NCBI GenBank assembly: GCA_022447405.1
Contig: JAKVCE010000021.1
Coordinates: 1-7,111, forward strand
DNA from: Planctomycetota bacterium
Lineage (GTDB): Bacteria > Planctomycetota > UBA1135 > GCA-002686595
DNA length: 7,111 bases
Direction of reading: 5' to 3'
The position numbers and the translations under genes were made by a program. Shown here in pieces: positions 1 to 5,685 of this stretch. Below the pieces are notes generated by a model, which worked only from the letters and a program-made list of their open reading frames with translations, was not told the origin of the DNA and did no database searches. Positions within the stretch are counted from its first letter, which is position 1. Each line of letters begins with the position of its first letter.

Positions 1-530
1 CCTGCTCCGAGGTGGCAGCGCTCACCGACCGTCACTCCGGGGAGGAGGTGGACGCCTGCTTGCAGGACCGTCTCTGCGCCCACCGTCGCGCCCTCTTCGA
101 GGGTCACGCCGGGGTGCAGCACGGCGCCCGCGCCCACGCTCGCGCCTGGGCCGACATAGGCGAGCGCGCCGACGCGCGCCTCTGAGTGCACCTCGGCGCT
201 AGGGTCCACGCCGGCCGCGCCGGCGCCCCCCGGGCGGACGCCGCACTCTGCAGCGGCGAAGGCCTTGACCACCTCTGTGAAGGCTCCGTTCGGGTCCTCG
301 CAGCGGAGGATGTCGAGCTCCTCGTGTGAGCCCTCGTAGTCGACCCCGACGATCACCGCGGCGGCCCTCGTCTCCGAGACCTGCTGCGCGTAGCGGGGGT
401 TCGCCAAGAAGCTCACCTCGGTGGGCCCCGCCTCAGCGAGGGAAGCCGGACCCGTGACGACCCGGTCCCCTTCTCCATCGAGGGTCGCGCCGCAGATCAC
501 TGCCAGCTCTCTTAGCGTCTTTGTCGTCAT
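1..530 (-). CDS. lpxD: UDP-3-O-acylglucosamine N-acyltransferase LpxD, N-terminal part (3' end off the window)
   Basis: This gene encodes the third enzyme of lipid A synthesis, which transfers a hydroxyacyl chain from acyl carrier protein to the 2-amino group of UDP-3-O-acylglucosamine in the cytoplasm. I translated 176 residues from the ATG at 530. Residues 1 to about 100 match the LpxD uridine-binding domain, including FLANPRY (41-47), whose Phe, Asn and Tyr correspond to nucleotide-sugar binding residues in known LpxD proteins. From about residue 108 the chain becomes hexapeptide repeats of the left-handed beta-helix type (VGALAYVGPGASVGAGAVLHPG, about 120-141, and onwards). The catalytic His lies beyond the edge and cannot be checked. 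The start is chosen because MTTKTLRELA aligns with the family N-terminus. The frame stays open upstream to a TAG near 645, but a TTG seven codons upstream is the only other usual start codon. The SD is weak. It follows bamA in the same direction, a common envelope-biogenesis pairing, but with no skp gene between. Confidence 0.93.
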   Translation of the reverse strand, partial: MTTKTLRELAVICGATLDGEGDRVVTGPASLAEAGPTEVSFLANPRYAQQVSETRAAAVIVGVDYEGSHEELDILRCEDPNGAFTEVVKAFAAAECGVRPGGAGAAGVDPSAEVHSEARVGALAYVGPGASVGAGAVLHPGVTLEEGATVGAETVLQAGVHLLPGVTVGERCHLGA

Positions 531-547
531 CGGTTCTGGGGTGCCCT

Positions 548-610
548 TCAAAGGTCCAGCCGAACCTCTAGAGCATGAGATCGGCCGATCTTTGGTGATT
601 CCGGCGCCAT
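548..610 (-). CDS. possible 20-codon leader ORF upstream of lpxD
   Basis: An ATG at 610 opens a frame reading MAPESPKIGR... and ending in Leu-Asp-Leu at a TGA (548-550), 17 nt before the lpxD start. A GGAG followed by a G run directly precedes the ATG at a usable distance. I recognise no family. It could be a leader peptide whose translation opens or couples to the poorly primed lpxD start, or it could be chance in GC-rich DNA. The 14-bp palindrome at 578-591 lies inside it. No other evidence supports expression. Confidence 0.15.
   Translation of the reverse strand: MAPESPKIGRSHALEVRLDL
578..591. promoter_or_regulatory. 14-bp perfect palindrome AGATCGGCCGATCT
   Basis: The sequence equals its own reverse complement over all 14 bases and sits about 50 nt upstream of the lpxD start in non-coding DNA. 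Symmetric sites of this length can be operators for dimeric regulators. As RNA it has only a very tight loop, so a DNA-binding role is the more natural reading. No regulator is identified, and the role is inference from symmetry and position. Confidence 0.25.
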
Positions 611-689
611 CCCCCCCTCCCGGGCGCCTTTTCAGCCGAAGAGTCTATCTCCGCGCACTTCTCCGCGCCAAGAGCACCTCTGAGGGCCT

Positions 690-707
690 CCCAGGGCGCC
701 TCCTGGG
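690..707 (-). terminator. weak GC hairpin just after the bamA stop
   Basis: On the transcribed strand CCCAGG and CCTGGG pair as a 6-bp stem around a 6-nt loop, directly abutting the bamA stop codon. There is no U tract after it, so intrinsic termination is unlikely to be strong. It could be a pause, a 3'-end stabiliser or a partial terminator between bamA and lpxD. Confidence 0.3.
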
Positions 708-3275
708 CTACATGAGGGCGATGTTGAAGGAGAAGACCTCGGTCCGATCGCCGGGACCCTCCTCCAAGGGGAAACCGAAGTTGAACACCACCGGGAAGGG
801 GTAGGTGAGCCCGAGCCCGAAGCCCGCAGAGGCGCGCAGCTCGTCAAAGTCGAGCTCGCCGTCCACAGGCCCGAGCACGCCCGCGTCGGTGAACAAGATC
901 AGGCGGAACATCTCCACCTTCTCGAAGCTCCCCGGTCGGGTGGTCGAGTAGAGCGGCATCCGATACTCAAGCGACATGTTCAAGACTGACTCGCCGCCGA
1001 GGGGGGCCTCCCCCTCGTTCGGACCGACCCCGCGGAAGTCAAAGCCGCGCAGCGTCTTGTAGCCCCCGAGGAAGAAGCGCTCGGTGTAAGGCACCGAGTC
1101 GCTCTCACCAAAGGGAGCCGCGTAGCCAGCGCCGAGCCGAACGTGGACGCTGGGGCTCGGCTCATCGCTGAGCTCATCTCCTCCGAAGGGCTTGTACCAG
1201 TCGTAGAAGAGGTGGGTCTTGGCGAACTCAGCGCTCCCGCCGAGCCCGGTCGTGTAGATGGAGTTGAGCCACCTCATGTGGACGCCGTCGCTCGGGTTCA
1301 TCCGACGGTCGAGGTCTCGGTACCTCAGATTCAGGAGGAAGCCTGAGAGCTCTGTCTCAGGGTCCTGGCTCGCGAGCGCGGGCGGGATCACGCCGCCGAG
1401 GTCTCGATCTGCGACGCTCACGTCCTGGTGCTCAAGCCCCGCGTAGAGGTTGAGCTCGTTCGTGATCTGTCTACCGATCTCAAGGGTGCTGCGCCTCCTG
1501 CCCTCGTCGTAGTCGCGGTAGATCCGATCCCGATCCGAATACTCGACGTCCAAGATCCACCGGTCGTAGTGCGTCTTGAAGATGTCTGGCTCTAGGAAGC
1601 GGATGTTCGAGTAGCTCACCTCGGAGCCCGGCGAGATGTGGATGTTGAGCTGCTGTCCCGCGCCGTGGAATGCCTCCTTGCGATAGATCTCACCGAACAT
1701 ATCGCTGAAGGAGGAGGGCAGATCCGTCAGGTCGAAGTTCCTCATCGTGAGGGAGACGATGCCGAAGAGGCCGTCGTTCGAGTCCACACCACCCATGAGC
1801 TGCGCGTCGACGACCCGCCCCTCCTCTACGCGGAACTCGACGTCGATCTGGTCCTCTCGATCCGTAGGGACGAAGCGGAACGTGGGATCCCGATGGTTGA
1901 TCGGGTCCCGGTCATCCGAGAAGAACCCGGTGCTCGTGATCCGTCGCAGCGACTGGTAGACCTCCTTCAGGTCGGCGCGCTGTCCGGGCTGGACCGTCAC
2001 CTGCCTGCGCAAGACGCGGTCGCGGGTGTGATAGGCGCCTGCCAAGCGCACCTCTCGGATCCAGTATTCACGCCCCTGAGAGAGCTTGTACTTCACCCGC
2101 ACCAAGGCCTGCTCGGGGTCAAAGGAGAGGTCAGGCTCGAGGAAGTTCCAGCTCTCCTCGAGCGGCAATGACGAGTGCGAGAGGTAGCCGCGCTCACCGT
2201 AGTAATCTCTGAGCGCGCGCTGGTCCGCGCTGACAGCCACTTGATCGAACACGCTCCCAGGCTTGAGCATGCAGAGCGCGAAGAGCTCCTCCTCGTCAAA
2301 GTAGAGCGCGGTCGGCCGCTCAGCAGAGGGCCCCTGCGGGTTGCTAGGGTTCTTCACGAACTCGACCCCTTCGATCTCCAGCGCGGACACGCGGTACTGC
2401 GGGCCCTCATCGACCACGACCCGCAGCGTGACCCGGCTGCTGTCCTCGTTGAAGTCGAGCTCCTCGAGCTCAACGACGGCGTCCAAGAACCCGTTGTCAC
2501 GGTAGACCTGGCGCATCGCCAAGATGTCCGCGTCGAGGAGCTCTGAGTTGAAGGTCGCGCCATAGGGCGTGAAGAGGCGGGGCCCGTGGAGCTGCAGGTC
2601 GGCGAACTTCGAGAGCCCGTCCTTCCAAAACAGCGCGCCCCTGTCAGGTAGCGCCTCGTTCCCGCGGATCTCATAGCCGTTGACGTGCACCTGAGGCCCC
2701 TCGATGATCCGGAAGATCACATCGCCGGTCAGCCCATCCCCGACGACGTCGTCCTTCACGAGCGGGTCGATCTGCACGAAGTGGTAGCCGTCGCGCTTGT
2801 AGCTCTCAGTGAGGCGCTGCCTGACCCTGGAGACCTGGTGAAGATAGAGCTCGCTCGTGTCCGTCAGGCCAGACCACTCAAGGAGGGTCTCGATCCCGAC
2901 GCCGTCATTGCCGACGAAGCGCGGCTCGAGGTCCACCGGGAGCTCCGTGACCCTCACGACGAGCCTCAACCCGCCGCTCACCTCTTGCTTGAGGACCTCT
3001 GCGCGCACCTTGAGCGTGCGCCAGAGGCGTTCGAGGCCAGCCTCGATCAAGAGCGGTTCGAAGGGGGCGCCGACGGGCTGTCCGAGGGCAGAGACAATCT
3101 GCTCCCCAGACCACCTGGAGTTCCCCTCGACGTCGATCTTGACCACCTCTGGAACATAGACCTGCGGCCCTATCACCGGGTCTTGGAGTGAGAGGGAGGG
3201 CGCGGCGGCGCCGAAGGGCGCGAGGCAGAGGACTAAGGCCGCGCTCTGCGCGAGTTGAGTGAAGCTTCGGGTCAA
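708..3275 (-). CDS. bamA: outer membrane protein assembly factor, BamA/Omp85 family
   Basis: This is the Omp85-family insertase that folds beta-barrel proteins into the outer membrane. The 855 residues, close to family length, begin with a signal peptide (Arg3, hydrophobic core about 11-22, likely cleavage near FGAAA at 21-25). Five POTRA-like units follow: about 45-113, 114-194, 197-292, 295-402 and 403-487. Internal cues are GN near each strand start and DGY/NGF/RGY turns at 162-164, 261-263 and 362-364. The barrel runs from about 488 to 855 and contains the family motif LRGF (742-745) in GGYKTLRGFDFRGVGP. The start is a TTG whose last two bases begin the dnaB TGA stop (TTGA); it has no SD, and translational coupling to dnaB is likely. 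This start gives a complete signal peptide. The fourth POTRA looks expanded by a Pro/Ser-rich stretch near 309-322. The protein ends NIALM, not in the usual terminal aromatic residue. Downstream lpxD fits an envelope role. Confidence 0.93.
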   Translation of the reverse strand: MTRSFTQLAQSAALVLCLAPFGAAAPSLSLQDPVIGPQVYVPEVVKIDVEGNSRWSGEQIVSALGQPVGAPFEPLLIEAGLERLWRTLKVRAEVLKQEVSGGLRLVVRVTELPVDLEPRFVGNDGVGIETLLEWSGLTDTSELYLHQVSRVRQRLTESYKRDGYHFVQIDPLVKDDVVGDGLTGDVIFRIIEGPQVHVNGYEIRGNEALPDRGALFWKDGLSKFADLQLHGPRLFTPYGATFNSELLDADILAMRQVYRDNGFLDAVVELEELDFNEDSSRVTLRVVVDEGPQYRVSALEIEGVEFVKNPSNPQGPSAERPTALYFDEEELFALCMLKPGSVFDQVAVSADQRALRDYYGERGYLSHSSLPLEESWNFLEPDLSFDPEQALVRVKYKLSQGREYWIREVRLAGAYHTRDRVLRRQVTVQPGQRADLKEVYQSLRRITSTGFFSDDRDPINHRDPTFRFVPTDREDQIDVEFRVEEGRVVDAQLMGGVDSNDGLFGIVSLTMRNFDLTDLPSSFSDMFGEIYRKEAFHGAGQQLNIHISPGSEVSYSNIRFLEPDIFKTHYDRWILDVEYSDRDRIYRDYDEGRRRSTLEIGRQITNELNLYAGLEHQDVSVADRDLGGVIPPALASQDPETELSGFLLNLRYRDLDRRMNPSDGVHMRWLNSIYTTGLGGSAEFAKTHLFYDWYKPFGGDELSDEPSPSVHVRLGAGYAAPFGESDSVPYTERFFLGGYKTLRGFDFRGVGPNEGEAPLGGESVLNMSLEYRMPLYSTTRPGSFEKVEMFRLILFTDAGVLGPVDGELDFDELRASAGFGLGLTYPFPVVFNFGFPLEEGPGDRTEVFSFNIALM

Positions 3276-4720
3276 GGCATCGGCGAGCCCATGGGCTCAG
3301 AGATGGAGGGTGCGGGGTTCTCGAAGCGCATGGTGTCACTGAAGAACATCAGCTTGACAGTCCCTGTCGGCCCGTTCCGTTGCTTCGCGAGGATGAGCTC
3401 CGCCCTGTTCTCGTTGTCCCCGCCCTGCGCGCCGTCGCCGTCAGCGCCAGCGCCAGCGCTGTTCTTCATCATGTCGTAGTACTCCTGCCGGAAGAGCATC
3501 ATCACGAGGTCCGCGTCCTGCTCGATGGAGCCTGACTCCCTGAGATCGGAGAGCTGGGGGCGCTTGTTGTCTCGACTCTCGACCGCGCGGCTCAGCTGAG
3601 AGAGCGCGATCACCGGCACGTCGAGCTCCCTCGAGAGCTCCTTCAGCGCTCTGGAGATCTGAGAGATCTCCATCTGGCGGCTCTCAGCGCGCGGCTGACT
3701 CATCAGCTGCAGGTAGTCCACGACGATCATGTCGAGGCCCTCGCGCTGCTTCACCCGGCGCGCTCGGCTCCGGATCGCAGCCACCTGCAGGCCAGGCGTG
3801 TCATCTACCGTGATGTCCAGGTCGGTGAGCTCACCGGCCGCCCGCGTGAGCTCTGCCCAGTCGCGGTCGTTCAGGGTGCCCTTGCGGAGCTTGTGCATGT
3901 GGACGCGGCTGCGCGTGCACAAGAAGCGGCTCACGATGGACTCGCGGCCCATCTCGAGGCTGAAGAAGAGCACCTTGGCCTTCGCCCCGTCGCTCACGGT
4001 CGCGTTCATCATCAGGTTGAGCGCGAGCGCCGTCTTACCCATGGCGGGGCGCGCTGCCAAGATGATGAGTTGACCGCCAGAGAACCCGCCGGTCATCTCG
4101 TCGAGCTGGTAGTAGCCGCTAGAGACGCCGAGCAGCTCACCTTGCTTCGCGCACTCGATGCGCTTGAAGGTCTCCTGCACAGCCTGGTCGAGGGAGACCG
4201 GACCGCCCGTGTCGCCCGCGTCAGCTACGGCGAAGATGTCGCTCTCGCTCTGGTTCATCAGGACCTCGACCTGATCATCCACCGGCCTCGTCGAATATGC
4301 CGACTCGATGATCCCGTTCGCGGTGCTGATCAGCCCGCGCAAGAGCGCGTTCTCGTGAACGATCTTCAGGTGGTGCTTTAAGTGCGCAGGCGAAGCGGCG
4401 ACGTTCGTGAGCTGCAGGATGTAGGCACGGCCGCCGGCGTCATCCAAGCGCTCTTGCGCCATCAAGCGCTCCATCACGTGCACCATGTCGACGGGCGCGC
4501 CGACGTCTGAGAGCTCGAGCAGCGCTGAGTAGAGGGTCCCGTTGCGCTTCGAGAAGAAGTCGTCAGGCTGGATCATCTCCTGCGCATCGATGATCCGTGA
4601 GGGGTCAAGGAGGAGAGCGCCGAGCACGCCCTGCTCTGCCTCCTCTGAGTGCGGCGGGACTCGCCCACCTCCAGCCGTCATCTCGACGACGTCTAGCTCC
4701 TCCAGCTCCCTCGGTCCCAT
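3272..4720 (-). CDS. dnaB: replicative DNA helicase DnaB
   Basis: DnaB is the hexameric helicase that unwinds the replication fork 5' to 3' and recruits primase. The 482 residues match the family's usual length. The N-terminal domain begins at VPPHSEEAEQGVLGALLLD (21-39) and a linker helix follows around 150-180. The RecA-like domain has Walker A ARPAMGKT (223-230), the SLEM catalytic Glu256, Walker B MIVVDYLQL (331-339), LSQLSR (373-378), the SDLRESGSIEQDAD block (391-404) and KQRNGPTGT (446-454) with the arginine-finger Arg448. A Gly/Ala/Asp-rich insert at about 421-438 sits in a loop that varies in length in the family. No intein interrupts the ATPase motifs, a common insertion site in dnaB genes. 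The ATG at 4720 follows two copies of an AGGAG motif, neither at ideal distance. The stop overlaps the bamA start. Linkage to rplI is a known conserved arrangement. Confidence 0.97.
   Translation of the reverse strand: MGPRELEELDVVEMTAGGGRVPPHSEEAEQGVLGALLLDPSRIIDAQEMIQPDDFFSKRNGTLYSALLELSDVGAPVDMVHVMERLMAQERLDDAGGRAYILQLTNVAASPAHLKHHLKIVHENALLRGLISTANGIIESAYSTRPVDDQVEVLMNQSESDIFAVADAGDTGGPVSLDQAVQETFKRIECAKQGELLGVSSGYYQLDEMTGGFSGGQLIILAARPAMGKTALALNLMMNATVSDGAKAKVLFFSLEMGRESIVSRFLCTRSRVHMHKLRKGTLNDRDWAELTRAAGELTDLDITVDDTPGLQVAAIRSRARRVKQREGLDMIVVDYLQLMSQPRAESRQMEISQISRALKELSRELDVPVIALSQLSRAVESRDNKRPQLSDLRESGSIEQDADLVMMLFRQEYYDMMKNSAGAGADGDGAQGGDNENRAELILAKQRNGPTGTVKLMFFSDTMRFENPAPSISEPMGSPMP
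3285..3298. repeat. 14-bp palindrome GAGCCCATGGGCTC at the dnaB/bamA junction
   Basis: This perfect palindrome lies in the last codons of dnaB, 9 nt upstream of the bamA TTG. In mRNA it can form a 5-bp GAGCC/GGCUC stem with a CAUG loop, where a Shine-Dalgarno would otherwise sit. It is coding sequence (EPMGS), so symmetry may be chance. If real, it could restrict free ribosome entry and favour coupling. Confidence 0.25.
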
Positions 4721-4740
4721 GTCTCCTCTCGTCTCCTCTT
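4721..4740 (-). promoter_or_regulatory. duplicated Shine-Dalgarno-like motif before dnaB
   Basis: Two adjacent 10-bp units, identical at 9 of 10 positions on the plus strand (GTCTCCTCTC and GTCTCCTCTT), each give AGGAG on the mRNA. They lie 2 nt and 12 nt from the ATG. Neither has the 8-nt spacer used by rpsF, rpsR and rplI. Initiation may be weaker than for the ribosomal proteins. Confidence 0.5.
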
Positions 4741-4749
4741 GCTTTCACA

Positions 4750-4766
4750 GCCGCCGTTCGGGCGGC
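4750..4766. terminator. GC hairpin in the dnaB 5' leader
   Basis: GCCGCC and GGCGGC pair as a 6-bp stem with a 5-nt loop. On the plus strand it is followed by GCCTTTCTT, resembling a terminator, but no plus-strand gene needs one. On the transcribed minus strand it falls about 30 nt upstream of the dnaB ATG and could act as a leader structure. The function is unclear. Confidence 0.35.
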
Positions 4767-4783
4767 GCCTTTCTTCCACCATC

Positions 4784-4789
4784 AGAATA
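4784..4789 (-). promoter_or_regulatory. weak possible -10 element for dnaB
   Basis: TATTCT, preceded by TG one base further out, is the most AT-rich patch in the rplI-dnaB gap and matches the sigma-70 -10 consensus at four of six positions. The segment at -35 distance (TTCCTG) is a poor match. It lies downstream of the strong hairpin, where an internal promoter would be expected if transcription of the ribosomal block stops there. This is a guess from position. Confidence 0.18.
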
Positions 4790-4815
4790 CACGCCCCGGC
4801 TCCGCCAGGAAATGG

Positions 4816-4850
4816 AGAGCGCCCAGTCCTCGTAGAAGACTGGGCGCTCT
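4816..4850 (-). terminator. strong hairpin between rplI and dnaB, no U tract
   Basis: Arms 4816-4828 and 4838-4850 are perfect 13-bp complements (AGAGCGCCCAGTC / GACTGGGCGCTCT). On the minus-strand RNA the 9-nt loop UUCUACGAG can pair further as U-G, U-A, C-G, leaving a UAC triloop and a 16-bp stem. The extension works only on the minus strand, because on the plus strand the first added pair would be C-A. This supports an RNA role in this transcript. It begins 28 nt after the rplI stop. The following bases are CCATTTCCTGG rather than a U run, so it may be an attenuator, a processing or stabilising element, or a partial terminator separating the ribosomal block from dnaB. Confidence 0.6.
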
Positions 4851-4878
4851 GTGCTATCTGAGAAGGAAACCGCTTCCG

Positions 4879-5454
4879 CTACGCCTCTTCGGACTCCTCA
4901 GCGGACTCTTCGGCGGGGGCCTCTTCCTCGGTCTCGCCAGCCTCCTCATCCTGGGCGTCTACCTCAGCGATGATCTCGGCCATGGCGGCGTCTCGGTTCT
5001 CGCCATCGCCTGTGACCTCGATGGTCACCGTGACGCTGGTCTCACCGAAGAGGTGGAGCTCGACCTCGTGGGTGCCTGACTCCTTGATCGCCCGCGCCAT
5101 GCGGATGTTGTCGTCCGAGATCTCGAAGTCCCTCTCGTTGAGGAGCTCCGCGACGCGGGAGGCGTTGACAGAACCATACAGGTGACCGTTCTCGTCGGAG
5201 CGCTCGGTGGTCTCGAGGACCACGCCTTCGAGCACGGCGACGCGCGCTGCGAGCTCCGCGTTGCGCGCGGCCTCTTCAGCGTCGAGGCGCTCGCGCTTGC
5301 GCGCGAGGACTCGCTGGTTCTCTGAGGTGGCCTTCACCGCGAGGCGGTTCGGGATGAGGTAGTTCCTGGCGTAACCAGCAGCCACCGTGACTACGTCGCC
5401 GACCTTTCCGAGGTAGCGGACGTTCTCTCTAAGCATGAGCTCTACACGTGCCAT
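4879..5454 (-). CDS. rplI: large ribosomal subunit protein bL9
   Basis: bL9 binds 23S rRNA at the base of the L1 stalk and bridges outward from the 50S subunit. The N-terminal domain (1 to about 45) has the signature GKVGDVVTVAAGYARNYLIP (16-35). A charged connecting helix rich in Arg, Glu and Ala follows (about 45-75). The C-terminal domain with NGHLYGSV (89-96) and GTHEVELHL (127-135) ends near 150. The protein is 191 residues against about 150 in E. coli, because residues from about 155 onward add a Glu/Ala/Ser tail (EEEAPAEESAEESEEA at the end). A similar tail is found on S6 in the same cluster. The ATG at 5454 has a textbook AAGGAGG (5463-5469) with an 8-nt spacer, 18 nt after rpsR. It is the last gene of the ribosomal block, before the hairpin at 4816-4850. 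Confidence 0.97.
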   Translation of the reverse strand: MARVELMLRENVRYLGKVGDVVTVAAGYARNYLIPNRLAVKATSENQRVLARKRERLDAEEAARNAELAARVAVLEGVVLETTERSDENGHLYGSVNASRVAELLNERDFEISDDNIRMARAIKESGTHEVELHLFGETSVTVTIEVTGDGENRDAAMAEIIAEVDAQDEEAGETEEEAPAEESAEESEEA

Positions 5455-5462
5455 ATCAGGTG

Positions 5463-5469
5463 CCTCCTT
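5463..5469 (-). promoter_or_regulatory. ribosome binding site of rplI
   Basis: AAGGAGG on the mRNA, 8 nt before the ATG, fully complementary to the core of the 16S anti-SD. It lies wholly inside the 18-nt rpsR-rplI gap, so it is not constrained by coding. Confidence 0.85.
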
Positions 5470-5472
5470 AGA

Positions 5473-5682
5473 TCAGCTGCCCACGAAGGGGAGAAGGCCC
5501 ATGTGGCGGGCGCGTTTGATGGCCTGCTTCAGCTCGCGCTGACACTTAGAGCAGTACCCAGTCCGACGGCGGGCGTGAATCTGCCCTTGCGGGGTCAGGT
5601 ACTTGGAGAGCGTCTCCAGGTCCTTGTAGTCGAGGCGCGGATCGTCACAGGGACGGTTCGATTTCTTGACGGGGCGTGCCAT
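5473..5682 (-). CDS. rpsR: small ribosomal subunit protein bS18
   Basis: bS18 pairs with bS6 on the 30S platform and contacts 16S rRNA. The 69 residues contain the family core LDYKDLETLSKYLTPQG (17-33) and the basic C-terminal helix QAIKRARHMGLLPF (53-66). Zinc-binding bS18 proteins usually have CxxC near the N-terminus and CxxH or similar later. Here Cys12 stands alone (CDDP) and the second pair is Cys44-x-x-Cys47 (YCSKC). Three Cys therefore remain, a partial or altered metal site. The ATG at 5682 follows the rpsF TGA by only 3 nt, and its SD is inside rpsF. No ssb or priB gene intervenes, unlike many bacteria. Close spacing suggests coupled translation with its binding partner S6. Confidence 0.97.
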   Translation of the reverse strand: MARPVKKSNRPCDDPRLDYKDLETLSKYLTPQGQIHARRRTGYCSKCQRELKQAIKRARHMGLLPFVGS

Positions 5683-5685
5683 GGA

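Larger units (their letters stand above)
531..707. other. bamA-lpxD intergenic region, 177 bp
   Basis: No skp/ompH-like gene fits here. Reading with transcription (minus strand), the bamA stop is followed at once by a GC hairpin (690-707). Further down come a 7-base G run (complement of 611-617), a 14-bp palindrome (578-591) and a 20-codon ORF (548-610) that ends 17 nt before lpxD. A GGCGCC pair at 603-608 and 623-628 could form a stem on the plus strand followed by TTTT, but no plus-strand gene is present to use it. I see no convincing sigma-70 promoter. The gap is long for this compact cluster, so it may carry regulation or partial termination. Confidence 0.5.

Noticed and set aside
603..632. 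Plus-strand terminator-like stem GGCGCC...GGCGCC followed by TTTT
   Set aside because: The loop is long, the stem is only 6 bp and self-palindromic, and no plus-strand gene precedes it.
1638..2171. Plus-strand open frame of 177 codons opposite bamA
   Set aside because: The minus-strand frame is a clear BamA with POTRA and barrel features. The plus frame has no recognisable domain and reflects GC-rich codon bias.
2685..3191. Plus-strand open frame of 168 codons opposite the bamA N-terminus
   Set aside because: It mirrors the POTRA coding sequence and shows no family motif or independent SD.
3893..4381. Plus-strand open frame of 162 codons opposite dnaB
   Set aside because: It overlaps the conserved DnaB ATPase coding region, whose motifs are intact on the minus strand.
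4597..5079. Plus-strand open frame spanning the rplI-dnaB gap
   Set aside because: It crosses the ends of two firm genes and the hairpin, has no recognisable domain, and its Leu/Gly-rich part mirrors the L9 acidic tail.
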